Below are positions 7,819 to 16,398 of a stretch of 64,000 bases of DNA, one piece after another (positions within the stretch are counted from its first letter, which is position 1; every line of letters starts with the position of its first letter). The position numbers and the translations under genes are program-made. Under the pieces are notes generated by a model that worked only from the letters and a program-made list of their open reading frames with translations, had not been told where the DNA came from and ran no database searches. This stretch comes from Actinomycetota bacterium (lineage in GTDB: Bacteria > Actinomycetota > Nitriliruptoria > Nitriliruptorales > Nitriliruptoraceae): assembly GCA_019347575.1 (NCBI GenBank), contig JAHWKY010000020.1, positions 21,302 to 85,301 of the forward strand, in the 5' to 3' direction.

Positions 7819-10053
7819 GTGGCCACCCGCACCGCCGTCCGGACCTGCCCGCTGTGCGAGGCCACCTGCGGTCTCGTGCTGACCCTCGAAGGGAACCGCA
7901 TCGTCGGGGCGGCAGGCGACCCCGACGACGTGTTTAGCCACGGCTACGTCTGCCCCAAGGGCGCCACCTTCGGTGAGCTCGAGCACGATCCGGACCGGCT
8001 CACCCGGCCGCTTGTCCAGGTGGACGGCCGCCACCGGGAGGCGACCTGGGACGAGGCGTTCGCGATCATCGCCGAGCGCTGGACCGCGGTGGTCGACCGG
8101 CACGGCACGGAGGCGACCGCCGTTTACGTCGGCAACCCCAACGTGCACAACCTCGCCGGCAGCCTCTACCTGCGGCCGCTCCTGAAGCTGCTGAGGACCC
8201 GGAACCTGTTCAGCGCGTCGAGCGTGGACCAGCTCCCCAAGCACGTCTCCAGCGGCTACCTGTTCGGTGATCCCCTCGCCATCCCGGTGCCCGACATCGA
8301 TAGCACCGACTGGCTGCTGATGCTGGGCGCGAACCCGCGCATGTCCAACGGGAGCCTGTGCACCGCCCCGGACTTCCCCGGCCGTCTCGACGCGCTGAAG
8401 GCACGGGGCGGCAAGCTCACTGTCGTCGACCCCCGTCGTAGCCGCACCGCGCGCAAGGCGGACGAGCACGTCTTCATCCGCCCCGGCACCGACGGCCACC
8501 TGCTGCTCGCGATGGTCGCGGAGCTGTTCGCCGCCGACCTCGTGGATCTCGGGGCACTGGTCAACGTCGTCGACGGTCTAGAGGTCGTCGAGCAAGCGGT
8601 CGCCGGATGGGACGCCGAGCAGGCGGCCGCTGTCACCGGCGTCGAGGCCGACACCATCCGGCGGCTGACCCGTGAGCTCGCCGCCGCCGACCGCGCCGCC
8701 GTCTACGGCCGCATGGGCACGACCACGGTCGCGTTCGGAACCGCCACCTCCTGGCTGGTCGACGTGCTCAACATCCTGACCGGCAACCTCGACCGCCCCG
8801 GCGGGGCGATGTGGCCCCTGCCCGCACACGCGATCCCGTCGCGGTGGCGGCGGGGAGGGTGGCGTACGGGGCGCTGGACGTCGCGCGTCCGTGGGTTCCC
8901 CGAGGCGATCGGCGAGCTCCCCGTCGCGACGCTCGTCGACGAGATCGAGACGCCGGGGGAGGGCCAGGTCCGCGCCCTGCTGACGGTGGCAGGCAACCCC
9001 GCCCTGTCGACGCCGGACAGTGCTCGGCTCGATCGTGCGCTCGCGTCGCTGGAGTTGATGGTCTGCGTCGACATCTACCTCAACGAGACCACCCGCCACG
9101 CCGACGTGATCCTGCCGGCGGAGCCCTCGATCGCGCGCAGCCACTACGACGCGGCCTTCTACGGCCTCGCGATCCGCAACGTCGCCAACTACTCGCCTCC
9201 GGTCGTCGACCTCGACGAGGGCCAGGAGCGCGAGTGGCGCCTGCTGCTGCGGCTGGCCGGTGCCATGACCGGCCAGGGTCCCGACGTCGACCTCGATGCT
9301 GCCGACGGCTTCGTGGCGCTCGGCCTGGCGGGCCAGCTCACCTCGTCCGAGGAGTCCCGCGTCCACGGGCGCGACCCGGAGGAACTGCTCGCCGCCACCG
9401 CGCCCCGCACGGGCCCGGAGCGGCTGCTCGACCTGATGCTGCGGGCCGGTCCGTACGGCGACGGCTTCGGGGCGCACCCGGACGGTCTCACGCTGGCGAC
9501 GCTCGAGCAGAACCCCCACGGCGTCGACCTCGGGGCGCTCCAGCCGCGCATCCCCGACGTGATCCGCAACGACGGGGGGCGCATCGACCTCGCCCCGGAG
9601 CTGCTGGTCGCGGACGTGGCTCGGCTCCGGGCCCCGGCTGCTGCGAACGGCGGGTTCCTCCTCGTCGGTCGGCGCCACCTGCGCAGCAACAACTCGTGGG
9701 GGCACAACGTCCCGAGCCTGCGCAAGGGACGCGACCTGTGCACGCTGCACCTGCACCCCGACGACGCCACTGGTCTCGGCGTCGGTGACGGGGACGAGGT
9801 GCGCCTCAAGTCCGCGGCGGGCGAGGTCGTCGCCCCGGTCGAGGTGACCGACGACATCATGCGGGGCGTGATCAGCCTGCCCCACGGCTACGGCCACGAC
9901 CTCGACGGCATCGAACTGTCGGTCGCGAGCGTCAACCCCGGCGTGAACGTCAACATCCTGGCCGACGGGTCGGTCGATCCGGTCTCCGGCAACGCGGTGC
10001 TCAACGGCGTCGCCGTGACGCTCGAGCGTGTCGCTGCCCCTGCGGCGGTGTGA
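7819..10053 (+). CDS. Molybdopterin-dependent oxidoreductase with [4Fe-4S] domain
   Basis: Predicted 744-residue DMSO-reductase-family enzyme. An N-terminal [4Fe-4S] cluster is bound by C10, C13, C17 and C45 (CPLCEATC ... YVCPKG). The large molybdopterin domain follows, and a molydop-binding C-terminal domain (about 610-740) contains RSNNSWGHN and LPHGYGHD. There is no Tat or Sec signal, so it is cytoplasmic. Substrate is unknown: formate dehydrogenase-like and nitrate reductase-like subfamilies share this layout, and no partner Fe-S or cytochrome subunit is next to it. GTG 7819 is chosen for AAGGGAG just upstream. Confidence 0.85.
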   Translation: MATRTAVRTCPLCEATCGLVLTLEGNRIVGAAGDPDDVFSHGYVCPKGATFGELEHDPDRLTRPLVQVDGRHREATWDEAFAIIAERWTAVVDRHGTEATAVYVGNPNVHNLAGSLYLRPLLKLLRTRNLFSASSVDQLPKHVSSGYLFGDPLAIPVPDIDSTDWLLMLGANPRMSNGSLCTAPDFPGRLDALKARGGKLTVVDPRRSRTARKADEHVFIRPGTDGHLLLAMVAELFAADLVDLGALVNVVDGLEVVEQAVAGWDAEQAAAVTGVEADTIRRLTRELAAADRAAVYGRMGTTTVAFGTATSWLVDVLNILTGNLDRPGGAMWPLPAHAIPSRWRRGGWRTGRWTSRVRGFPEAIGELPVATLVDEIETPGEGQVRALLTVAGNPALSTPDSARLDRALASLELMVCVDIYLNETTRHADVILPAEPSIARSHYDAAFYGLAIRNVANYSPPVVDLDEGQEREWRLLLRLAGAMTGQGPDVDLDAADGFVALGLAGQLTSSEESRVHGRDPEELLAATAPRTGPERLLDLMLRAGPYGDGFGAHPDGLTLATLEQNPHGVDLGALQPRIPDVIRNDGGRIDLAPELLVADVARLRAPAAANGGFLLVGRRHLRSNNSWGHNVPSLRKGRDLCTLHLHPDDATGLGVGDGDEVRLKSAAGEVVAPVEVTDDIMRGVISLPHGYGHDLDGIELSVASVNPGVNVNILADGSVDPVSGNAVLNGVAVTLERVAAPAAV

Positions 10054-10063
10054 GCACGAGCAC

Positions 10064-10534
10064 GTGACGGTCGAGACGCCCGCGCTCGCTGCGCTGGATG
10101 CCCTAGGCGTGGAGCACCGCGTCGTGCGGACCGAGCGGGCGCGCAGCGTCGAGGAGAGCGCCAGCTTCCAGGGCATCGAGGTCGGGGCGCTGCTGAAGTC
10201 GCTCGTGGTGCGGCGGCGTGCGGACGACTACGTGCTGGTGCTCGTGCCGGGCGACCGCCGCATCGATTGGCCGGCGCTGCGTGCCCACCTCGGCGTGTCG
10301 CGGCTGAGCCTGCCCGACGCCGACGAAGCGTTCGAGGCGACCGGCTACGAGCGTGGTGCGATCACCCCGTTCGGGGCGCGGGGCGAGTGGCCGGTTCTCG
10401 TCGATGCGGCCGCCCTCGAGCACGAGACGGTGGCCGTCGGGGGCGGGGCGCACGGTGTCAACGTCCACCTCGCCCCGGCCGATCTCGTCGCCGCGACGGG
10501 CGCCGACGTCGTCGCCGTCACCGAACCGAGCTGA
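10064..10534 (+). CDS. YbaK/EbsC-type aminoacyl-tRNA deacylase
   Basis: Predicted 156-residue YbaK/ProX-family domain protein, which hydrolyses mischarged aminoacyl-tRNA in trans. The family pattern is seen in the conserved lysine of ALLKSLVV, in GYERGAITPFG and in the C-terminal GGGAHGVNVHLAPADL. It starts 10 bp after the oxidoreductase stop and ends 2 bp before the LigD-type polymerase, so the three are likely co-transcribed without an obvious shared function. An upstream GTG (10028) would overlap the previous gene by 26 bp and is less likely. Confidence 0.8.
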   Translation: MTVETPALAALDALGVEHRVVRTERARSVEESASFQGIEVGALLKSLVVRRRADDYVLVLVPGDRRIDWPALRAHLGVSRLSLPDADEAFEATGYERGAITPFGARGEWPVLVDAAALEHETVAVGGGAHGVNVHLAPADLVAATGADVVAVTEPS

Positions 10535-10536
10535 GC

Positions 10537-11541
10537 GTGGCCAAGAACGAGACCCACGTCGAGGTCGACGCCCATCTCGTGCGGGTGTCCAGCCCCGACA
10601 AGGTCGTCTTCCCACAGCAGGGCTGGACCAAGATGGACATCGTCAGCCACTACCTGCGTGTGGCCAACGGGGCGGTGCGCGGCATCTACGGGCGGCCGAG
10701 CAACCTCAAGCGCTGGCCCAACGGCGTCGAGGCCGACCCGTTCTACCTCCGCCGCACCAAGCCCTCGTCGGACATCGAGACGCAGGTGGTCGCGTTCGCG
10801 GCGGCTCACCCTGGACCGATGTGGATCCCGCGCAGCGCCGCCGACATCGTGCGCATGGTCCACCTCGGCTGCGTCGACCTCAACCCCTGGCCGAGCCGGG
10901 CGGAGGACGTCGACCACCCCGACGAGCTGCGTCTCGACCTCGACCCCACACCGGGCGTCACCTTCGACGTGGTCAAGCGCGTCGCCAAGGTCGTCCGCGA
11001 GATCCTCGAGGAGGACGGGCTGATCGTGTGGCCCAAGACCTCCGGCTCACGGGGCTTGCACCTCTACGTCCGACTCGCGCCCCGGTGGACCTTCCACGAG
11101 ACCCGCCGCGCGGTCCTCGCCGTTGCCCGGGAGGCCGAGCGCCGCACCGACGAAGCGACGACCGCGTGGTGGAAGGAGGAGCGCCACGGCGTGTTCATCG
11201 ACTTCAACCAGACCGCGCGCGACAAGACCATCGCCTCGGCCTACAGCGTGCGCCCCACCGGGTACGTGTCCACGCCCTTCACGTGGGACGAGCTCGACGA
11301 CATCGACACGCGCGACTTCCCGATGGACCGCTCCGGCGACCGGTGGGACGAGGCCGGCGGCGATCCGCACGCTGGCATCGACGACGCCCCGTGCGACCTC
11401 ACCCCGACGTTGCGGCGGGTCGTACGCGACGAGGAGGAGCACGGCCTCGGCGACGCGCCCTGGCCGCCGCACTACCCCAAGCAGCCCGGCGAGCCGCTCC
11501 GCGTCGCCCCGTCCCGCCGCGCCGACCGCGATGGAACTTGA
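10537..11541 (+). CDS. Stand-alone LigD-type primase/polymerase domain
   Basis: Predicted 334-residue archaeo-eukaryotic primase-like polymerase of the LigD PolDom family, which fills gaps and adds ribonucleotides during bacterial non-homologous end joining. The catalytic aspartates are in LRLDLDPTPG (D134, D136), the nucleotide-binding SGSRGLH is at 169-175, and DFNQTARDKTIASAYSVRP carries the third region. No ligase or phosphoesterase domain is attached and no Ku gene is in the window, as in the extra PolD proteins of mycobacteria. GTG start. The TGA stop lies in palindrome A copy 2. Confidence 0.85.
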   Translation: MAKNETHVEVDAHLVRVSSPDKVVFPQQGWTKMDIVSHYLRVANGAVRGIYGRPSNLKRWPNGVEADPFYLRRTKPSSDIETQVVAFAAAHPGPMWIPRSAADIVRMVHLGCVDLNPWPSRAEDVDHPDELRLDLDPTPGVTFDVVKRVAKVVREILEEDGLIVWPKTSGSRGLHLYVRLAPRWTFHETRRAVLAVAREAERRTDEATTAWWKEERHGVFIDFNQTARDKTIASAYSVRPTGYVSTPFTWDELDDIDTRDFPMDRSGDRWDEAGGDPHAGIDDAPCDLTPTLRRVVRDEEEHGLGDAPWPPHYPKQPGEPLRVAPSRRADRDGT

Positions 11542-11582
11542 CTACCTGGGGGCACTCAGCTGCACCCGAGTATTCAAGTTCG
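11533..11582. repeat. Palindromic element family A, copy 2 (50 bp)
   Basis: Arms GGAACTTGAC and TTCAAGTTCG flank a centre shared with copy 1. The left arm contains the TGA of the polymerase gene (+) and the right arm contains the TGA of the methyltransferase gene (-), so one element ends both convergent genes. Confidence 0.75.
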
Positions 11583-12191
11583 CGCGGCGGTTGCGAGGAA
11601 GAGAGGGAAGGTGCCGGACTCCTTCTCGACGACGTGGCACGGCTGGAAGCGTACGTCGGTGAAGCCGGCCGCCTCGAGCTGGGTCGCCAGCGCCCCGCGC
11701 TCGAAGCCGTGGTGGCCTTCGAAGTCGTGGTCGTCGGAGTGGAACGAGCCGTCCTCCTCCTCGAGGTCGGCGACGCAGAGGCGACCCCCCTCGGCCAGCA
11801 GCGCGGCGAACGCGGTGAGCACGCTTGCCACGTCGTGGATGTGGTGCAGCGTCATCACCGTGACGACGAGGTCGAAGCGTTCGCCCGATGGGGCGGATGC
11901 CGCCGCCAGGTCCAGGTCCCAGACCCGGCTGTCCGCGGGCAGCCGTCCGTCCCCGATCTTGGCGGCGATCACCTCGCGCATGCCGACGGACGGTTCCGCC
12001 AACGTGATCGCCCCGACGTGCTCCGAGAGGAACTGGCTGACCATGGCCGTGCCCGCTCCGTACTCGAACAGGCTCGTCTCCGACCCCAGCGCGACGGCAC
12101 CACGGATCGTGTCTGCCACGACCCGCGCCCGTTCGACCTTGGCGGGATCGTCGTCCCACGTCGCTGCGCGCTCGTCGAAGTCGGTAGCCAC
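11574..12191 (-). CDS. Class I SAM-dependent methyltransferase
   Basis: Predicted 205-residue small-molecule methyltransferase with a Rossmann fold. The SAM-binding motif FEYGAGTAM is near 42-50, the acidic motif II LAEPS near 64, and VVTVMTLHHIHD is the motif IV region. The acceptor substrate cannot be read from sequence. The GTG start has a strong GGGAGGGAG site. It is last in a minus-strand run from the CoA-transferase gene but separated from the SnoaL-like gene by only 18 bp. Confidence 0.8.
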   Translation of the reverse strand: MATDFDERAATWDDDPAKVERARVVADTIRGAVALGSETSLFEYGAGTAMVSQFLSEHVGAITLAEPSVGMREVIAAKIGDGRLPADSRVWDLDLAAASAPSGERFDLVVTVMTLHHIHDVASVLTAFAALLAEGGRLCVADLEEEDGSFHSDDHDFEGHHGFERGALATQLEAAGFTDVRFQPCHVVEKESGTFPLFLATAART

Positions 12192-12209
12192 GGTCGCTCC
12201 CTCCCGAGC

Positions 12210-12629
12210 TCAGGCGTCCCAGAACGGGTCGACCCGGTAGGGGTCGTCGGTGATGGACCACATCTCGACGATCGCGCCGTCCTCGAGGTGCGCCACGATG
12301 ACCAGCGAGTACGCGATCGACTCGCCGCCCCGCTCGGCCGTGACGTCGATCAGCGCGACCGCGTCGGAGTCGTTGGCGAAGATCTCGAACGGGGAGGTGT
12401 TGAAGGTGCCGCCGGTCAGCTCGTCGATCCGGCGGAACAGGCCCACGATCGCGTCGCGCCCGACGTAGGTGCCCGAGATCCGCGAGCGGCCGTTGACGCG
12501 GTAATGGCAGTGCTCGTCGAGGACGGCAGCCGCGGCCGCGTAATCCTCCGCGGCGAAGGCTTCGAACGCCGCGCGGATGCGCGCGGCGGTGGGGTGCTCC
12601 GAGCCCGAGCCCGACGTCGGTGAGGCCAT
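12210..12629 (-). CDS. SnoaL-like (NTF2-fold) protein
   Basis: Predicted 139-residue NTF2/SnoaL-like alpha+beta barrel protein: helix-rich start (ARIRAAFEAFAAEDYAAA), DEHCHYRVNG, FRRIDELTGG and the C-terminal MWSITDDPYRVDPFWD. Such proteins are small-molecule isomerases, hydrolases or ligand-binding proteins, so function is open. The ATG at 12629 has no clear ribosome-binding site. It lies in the same orientation as the SDR upstream and the methyltransferase downstream. Confidence 0.7.
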   Translation of the reverse strand: MASPTSGSGSEHPTAARIRAAFEAFAAEDYAAAAAVLDEHCHYRVNGRSRISGTYVGRDAIVGLFRRIDELTGGTFNTSPFEIFANDSDAVALIDVTAERGGESIAYSLVIVAHLEDGAIVEMWSITDDPYRVDPFWDA

Positions 12630-12712
12630 CGTGGCAACGTAGACCCTCGCCGAGGGGTGCGCGAAGACGGGCGGCCGAACGGACCCGCTACGACGCGCGT
12701 CGACCGGACTCG

Positions 12713-13579
12713 CTAGGACGGACGGCCGACGAGCTCGGCGCTGACCTCCCACAGCTTGCGGGCGAGGTCGTCATCGCGTGCGACACGCGACGGCTTCACC
12801 TCCCGCCGGCCCTTGTAGTAGCGGCCGGTCCGCCCCTCGAGCTGCGGGGCGCCGGCGACGAAGACCGACGTCCGCGCTCCCTGCTCGGGGGTCTTGAAGA
12901 AGGGCCGCGCCAGCCACAGGCCGATCCGCAGCAGCCCCGTCGTGTCGCTGCCCCAGCCGGTCCGGACCGTGCCGGGGTGCAGCGCGTTGGACGTGACCCC
13001 CGAACCCTCCAGGCGTCGGGCGAGTTCGCGAACGAACAGCACGTTCATGAGCTTGGTGCGCGCGTACTCGACGAGACCCACGAAGGGCCGGTGCTCGCTG
13101 TCGAGGTCGTCGAAGTCGATGCCCCGCGCCGACCGGTGCGCCGCGGATGCCACCGTGACGATCCGTGCCGGAGCGGCGGCCCGGATCCGATCGAGGAGCA
13201 GGTCGGTGAGCAGGAACGGGGCGAGGTGGTTGGTCTGGAACAGCATCTCGTGCCCGTCGACGGTCTCGCGCCGCTCCGACAACGTCAGGCCGGCGTTGTT
13301 CACGAGCACGTCGAGCCGCTCGTGGCGCGCCCCGAACGCATCGGCGAACCTGTGGACGTCGGTCAGGTCGGCGAGGTCAAGCGTCATCGCCTCGAGCGCG
13401 GCCGACGGGACTTCGTCGCGGATGCGCTCGATCGCCTCGTCGGCCCGCTGCTGCGAACGCGACGTGATGACCACCTGCGCGCCGCGGCGCGCCAGCCCGA
13501 TCGCGGTCCACTCGCCGATACCCGAGCTACCGCCCGTCACCAGGACGGTCCTGCCCGACAGGTCGGTCGCGTCCGTCAC
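12713..13579 (-). CDS. Short-chain dehydrogenase (retinol dehydrogenase-like)
   Basis: Predicted 288-residue NAD(P)-dependent SDR. The coenzyme motif TGGSSGIG is at residues 15-22, NNAG near 99, the catalytic serine in VTVASAAHRS, and YARTK the active-site Tyr/Lys pair. A C-terminal extension with YYKGRR resembles the WW-oxidoreductase/retinol dehydrogenase branch, which acts on lipophilic alcohols, but the substrate is unknown. GTG start behind GGAGGTGACAC. It starts 3 bp after the stop of the HD-GYP regulator, indicating one transcript. Confidence 0.85.
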   Translation of the reverse strand: MTDATDLSGRTVLVTGGSSGIGEWTAIGLARRGAQVVITSRSQQRADEAIERIRDEVPSAALEAMTLDLADLTDVHRFADAFGARHERLDVLVNNAGLTLSERRETVDGHEMLFQTNHLAPFLLTDLLLDRIRAAAPARIVTVASAAHRSARGIDFDDLDSEHRPFVGLVEYARTKLMNVLFVRELARRLEGSGVTSNALHPGTVRTGWGSDTTGLLRIGLWLARPFFKTPEQGARTSVFVAGAPQLEGRTGRYYKGRREVKPSRVARDDDLARKLWEVSAELVGRPS

Positions 13580-13582
13580 GTG

Positions 13583-15178
13583 TCACCTCCGCTGGTAGCG
13601 GGGGAGCGGTCGCGTGGCGGGATCGGGTGGGGTCAGGCGTGTCCGATCCACGATCGCGTGTTCCACCGCGGCGAGGGTCGCCGCGGCCCGGCTGCTCACC
13701 CCGAGCTTCATCCCGATGGTCTGCAGGTGGCTCGCGACCGTTCGGGTCGTGATGTGGAGCCGTTCGCTGATGCGCTCGTCGTCCTCTCCCTCGGCCGCGA
13801 GCCGCAGAACCTGGACCTCTCGGTGGGTGAGCGCGGCGGGCCACGTGGTCCGCCCCGGAGGTGGGGTGCGTCGCGCGGCCGCGTGGAGGGTGGCCTCGAC
13901 GCTGTCGCGGCCGAGCCGGCCGTCGCTCACCTCGCGGCGCAGATGCTTGGCTGCATCGTCCGGATCCAGCGCGGGACGGTAGGGGCGCGGCTCGGTCAGG
14001 GCCTGGTAGACGTCCGCGGCGGCGAGGATGCGGCCCAGCAGCGGCTGATCCGCCTCGGGGGCGGCGCGGTGGTAGCCGGAGCCGTCGAGACGCTCGTGGT
14101 GTCGACCGACGATCGTTCCCAGGTGCGCGAGCGTGGTGCTGCGTGCCAGCAGACGTTCCGAGTGCTCGCTGTGGCTGCGGATGCTGCGCCACCCGCGCTC
14201 GTCGGGCTCGTCCTCGTCGGTCCAGACCCCGAGCGGAACGGCGACGCGTCCGAGGTCGTGCAGGCAGCCGGCGTGCAGCAGCGAACGGATGTCGGTGCGG
14301 GCGAGGTCGAGCTCCCTCGCCGCATCCGAGGCCAGCGCCCCGACCGCCGCCGAGTGGCCGGTGAGGAAGGGGATCTTCAGGTCGCCGAAGTGCCCGACCG
14401 CGGCGATCGCGTCGTCGAGGTGCTCTTCGGCGATCGTGTGTCGCGGGGTGGGTTCGGCGCCGAGCATGTCGTCCCAGCCGAGCTGCGGTCGCCGCGCGAG
14501 CACGGTCGAGGCCCGCCGGTCCACCAGATCGACCAGCACCGGATCGTGGTCCTTCCCGGAACGCTCTCGCAGCGGTGCGACGAGGTCCTCGGGATGGTCG
14601 GCCGCGGGGGCGGCCAGGACGTGCGCTATCCGGGCGATGCGCGCGGTGACGGGGGTGGACTCACGGCTGACGCCGTTGGGCCAGCCGTGCCCGTCCCAGC
14701 GTTCGTGCACGTGGTGGAGCGCGAGCCCGACCCCGGAGCGCAGCCCGAGCCAACGCGACAGCGTCGAAGCGGCCTCGGCGTCGGCTCGGTACACGCGGTG
14801 CAGCACCCGCGGTCCCAGGGCCAGTCCGCGCAGTGTCGCGCGCGCACGCCCCGCCCGCTTGCCGTCCGCGGCACCGCGCGCGACCCGCGCCATCGCCCCG
14901 CGCGGGCGGCGCAGGTCGACGTCGGCGACGCGGCTCTGGGCCGCGATGTCGTCCTCCGCGAGGACCTGAAGTTCGCGGGCACGGGCGGTGCAGCCGAGGT
15001 CCCGCAGCAGCGCCACGTAGAACGCCTCGTGGCGGTCCACCGGGTCGAGCTCGAGCAGCTCGGCGATGCGGACCGCGAACACCGCAGCGCGCAGGCCCTG
15101 ACCTGCCGGTCGGCCCTCTGCGAGGTCGGTCGCCAGCGACACCACACCGGCGAGCTCCGCCAGGCGAAGGCGCCTCAC
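13583..15178 (-). CDS. Tandem HD-GYP phosphohydrolase with LuxR HTH
   Basis: Predicted 531-residue regulator. Residues about 270-420 form an HD-GYP-like domain: H307-D308 in CLHDLGR, HHERLDGSGY at 360-369, and AAADVYQALTEPRPYRP. Residues 40-200 look like a degenerate first copy, with ERWDGHGWPNG at 159-169 but LLRDLG in place of the HD pair. A LuxR-type helix-turn-helix occupies about 448-510 (LTHREVQVLRLAAEG ... TVASHLQTI). HD-GYP domains hydrolyse cyclic di-GMP. Here the output would be direct DNA binding. The GTG start overlaps the CoA-transferase stop (GTGA). Confidence 0.8.
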   Translation of the reverse strand: MRRLRLAELAGVVSLATDLAEGRPAGQGLRAAVFAVRIAELLELDPVDRHEAFYVALLRDLGCTARARELQVLAEDDIAAQSRVADVDLRRPRGAMARVARGAADGKRAGRARATLRGLALGPRVLHRVYRADAEAASTLSRWLGLRSGVGLALHHVHERWDGHGWPNGVSRESTPVTARIARIAHVLAAPAADHPEDLVAPLRERSGKDHDPVLVDLVDRRASTVLARRPQLGWDDMLGAEPTPRHTIAEEHLDDAIAAVGHFGDLKIPFLTGHSAAVGALASDAARELDLARTDIRSLLHAGCLHDLGRVAVPLGVWTDEDEPDERGWRSIRSHSEHSERLLARSTTLAHLGTIVGRHHERLDGSGYHRAAPEADQPLLGRILAAADVYQALTEPRPYRPALDPDDAAKHLRREVSDGRLGRDSVEATLHAAARRTPPPGRTTWPAALTHREVQVLRLAAEGEDDERISERLHITTRTVASHLQTIGMKLGVSSRAAATLAAVEHAIVDRTRLTPPDPATRPLPRYQRR

Positions 15179-16296
15179 GGCGAGCGCTCCAGGTCGCCCT
15201 GGTGCTCACCCAGGCCGGGCGCTGCCGCGGGGGGCTGGCTGCCGTGCAGCGGCCCGCGCACGAGCCGGTACGCACCGGCTCCCTCGCCCACCTCGACGAC
15301 GATGCCGCGCGCGGCGACGTAGGGCGTGGCGATCGCCTCGAGCAGTGACAGCACCGGGGCGTTGGGGACCTGAGCCGCATCCAGTCGGCGCTTGGCCTCG
15401 TCACGATCGAGTCGACCGAGCGCTCCTGCGACGACCTGATCGACTCGGTCCCGAGCGACACGGCGCCCTGCCCCGGTCCGCAGCGTCGGGTCGGATGCCA
15501 GCTCGGTCAGCCCCAACGCGTCGCAGAGTCGCGGCCAGAACTTGTCGGCAAGGGCCGCGACCACCAGCCAGCCACCGTCGGCGGTCGCGTAGGCGCGGTA
15601 GGGCACCACCTCGTGGTGCCCTGATCCGACCCGGGGCGGCTCGTCACCGGTGTGCAGCGCGGCCGTGGCCATGTACGACAGCAGCGGCAGGGTGGCGTCG
15701 AGCAGCGGGATCTCGATGTGGGTGCCTCGCCCCGTCCGCTGTCGCGCCACCAGACCGCCCAGTGCCCCCAGTGCCGCCCACAGGCCGGCGGCGAGGTCGC
15801 TGATCGGTACGCCCGCACGCGCTGGTGGGCCGCCCGGTTCACCCGTGACCGCCATGATGCCGGCCTCGGCCTGCACGGTGACGTCGAACGCACCCTCGTC
15901 GCTGCGCTCCGACCCGCGTGCGTAGCCGCTCACGGTGACGTGCACGAGGTGCTGGTGGCGCGTGGCCACGGTCTGCGGATCGAGGCCCAGGTCGCGGGCG
16001 GCGCCGGGGCGGAAGTTGTCTACGAGCACGTCGACGTCCCCGAGCATCCGGTCGAGCGCGGCCCGGTCGTCGGCGTCCGTGAGATCGAGGACGACCCCAC
16101 GCTTGCCGGTGTTGAACGTGGCGAAGTACAGCGACCGACCGTCGGCGTGGGGACCGATCTCGCGTGCGGGGTCCCCTTCGGGTGCCTCGACCTTCGTGAC
16201 CGTCGCGCCCATCTCGGCGAGCACGTGCGCGGCGAAGGGGCCCGCCAGGACCCGCGACAGGTCCACGACGCGCACACCTTCGAGCAGCCCGGTCAC
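15175..16296 (-). CDS. Class III CoA-transferase (CaiB/BaiF family)
   Basis: Predicted 373-residue enzyme moving CoA between carboxylic acids. Family features: RVVDLSRVLAGPFAA at the N-terminus, NFRPGAARDLGLD, and the catalytic aspartate in AFDVTVQAEAG (about residue 138), followed by GGP and the PLLDATLPLLSY helix. GTG 16296 is preferred over GTG 16302 because the GGAGG ribosome-binding site directly abuts the earlier codon. First gene of the operon with the HD-GYP regulator and SDR. It might use intermediates of the nearby aromatic pathway, but it is 4 kb away and the link is weak. Confidence 0.85.
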   Translation of the reverse strand: MTGLLEGVRVVDLSRVLAGPFAAHVLAEMGATVTKVEAPEGDPAREIGPHADGRSLYFATFNTGKRGVVLDLTDADDRAALDRMLGDVDVLVDNFRPGAARDLGLDPQTVATRHQHLVHVTVSGYARGSERSDEGAFDVTVQAEAGIMAVTGEPGGPPARAGVPISDLAAGLWAALGALGGLVARQRTGRGTHIEIPLLDATLPLLSYMATAALHTGDEPPRVGSGHHEVVPYRAYATADGGWLVVAALADKFWPRLCDALGLTELASDPTLRTGAGRRVARDRVDQVVAGALGRLDRDEAKRRLDAAQVPNAPVLSLLEAIATPYVAARGIVVEVGEGAGAYRLVRGPLHGSQPPAAAPGLGEHQGDLERSP

Positions 16297-16313
16297 ATCC
16301 ACCTCCCCGCGCT

Positions 16314-16372
16314 GTGCTACCGCTTCGCTACTTGAGCACTGTCGCTGTGCTACCGCTTCGCTGCTTGAGCAC
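16314..16372. repeat. Family C hairpin array, two units
   Basis: Units at 16314-16339 and 16347-16372 (33-bp period). Each runs GTGCT ... GCTTCGC ... AGCAC, read here in the complementary orientation. The 7-bp spacer is TGTCGCT. The array lies upstream of the CoA-transferase start and downstream of marP. Confidence 0.8.
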
Positions 16373-16398
16373 TGGCGGGCGTGACGGTACCGGGTTGC

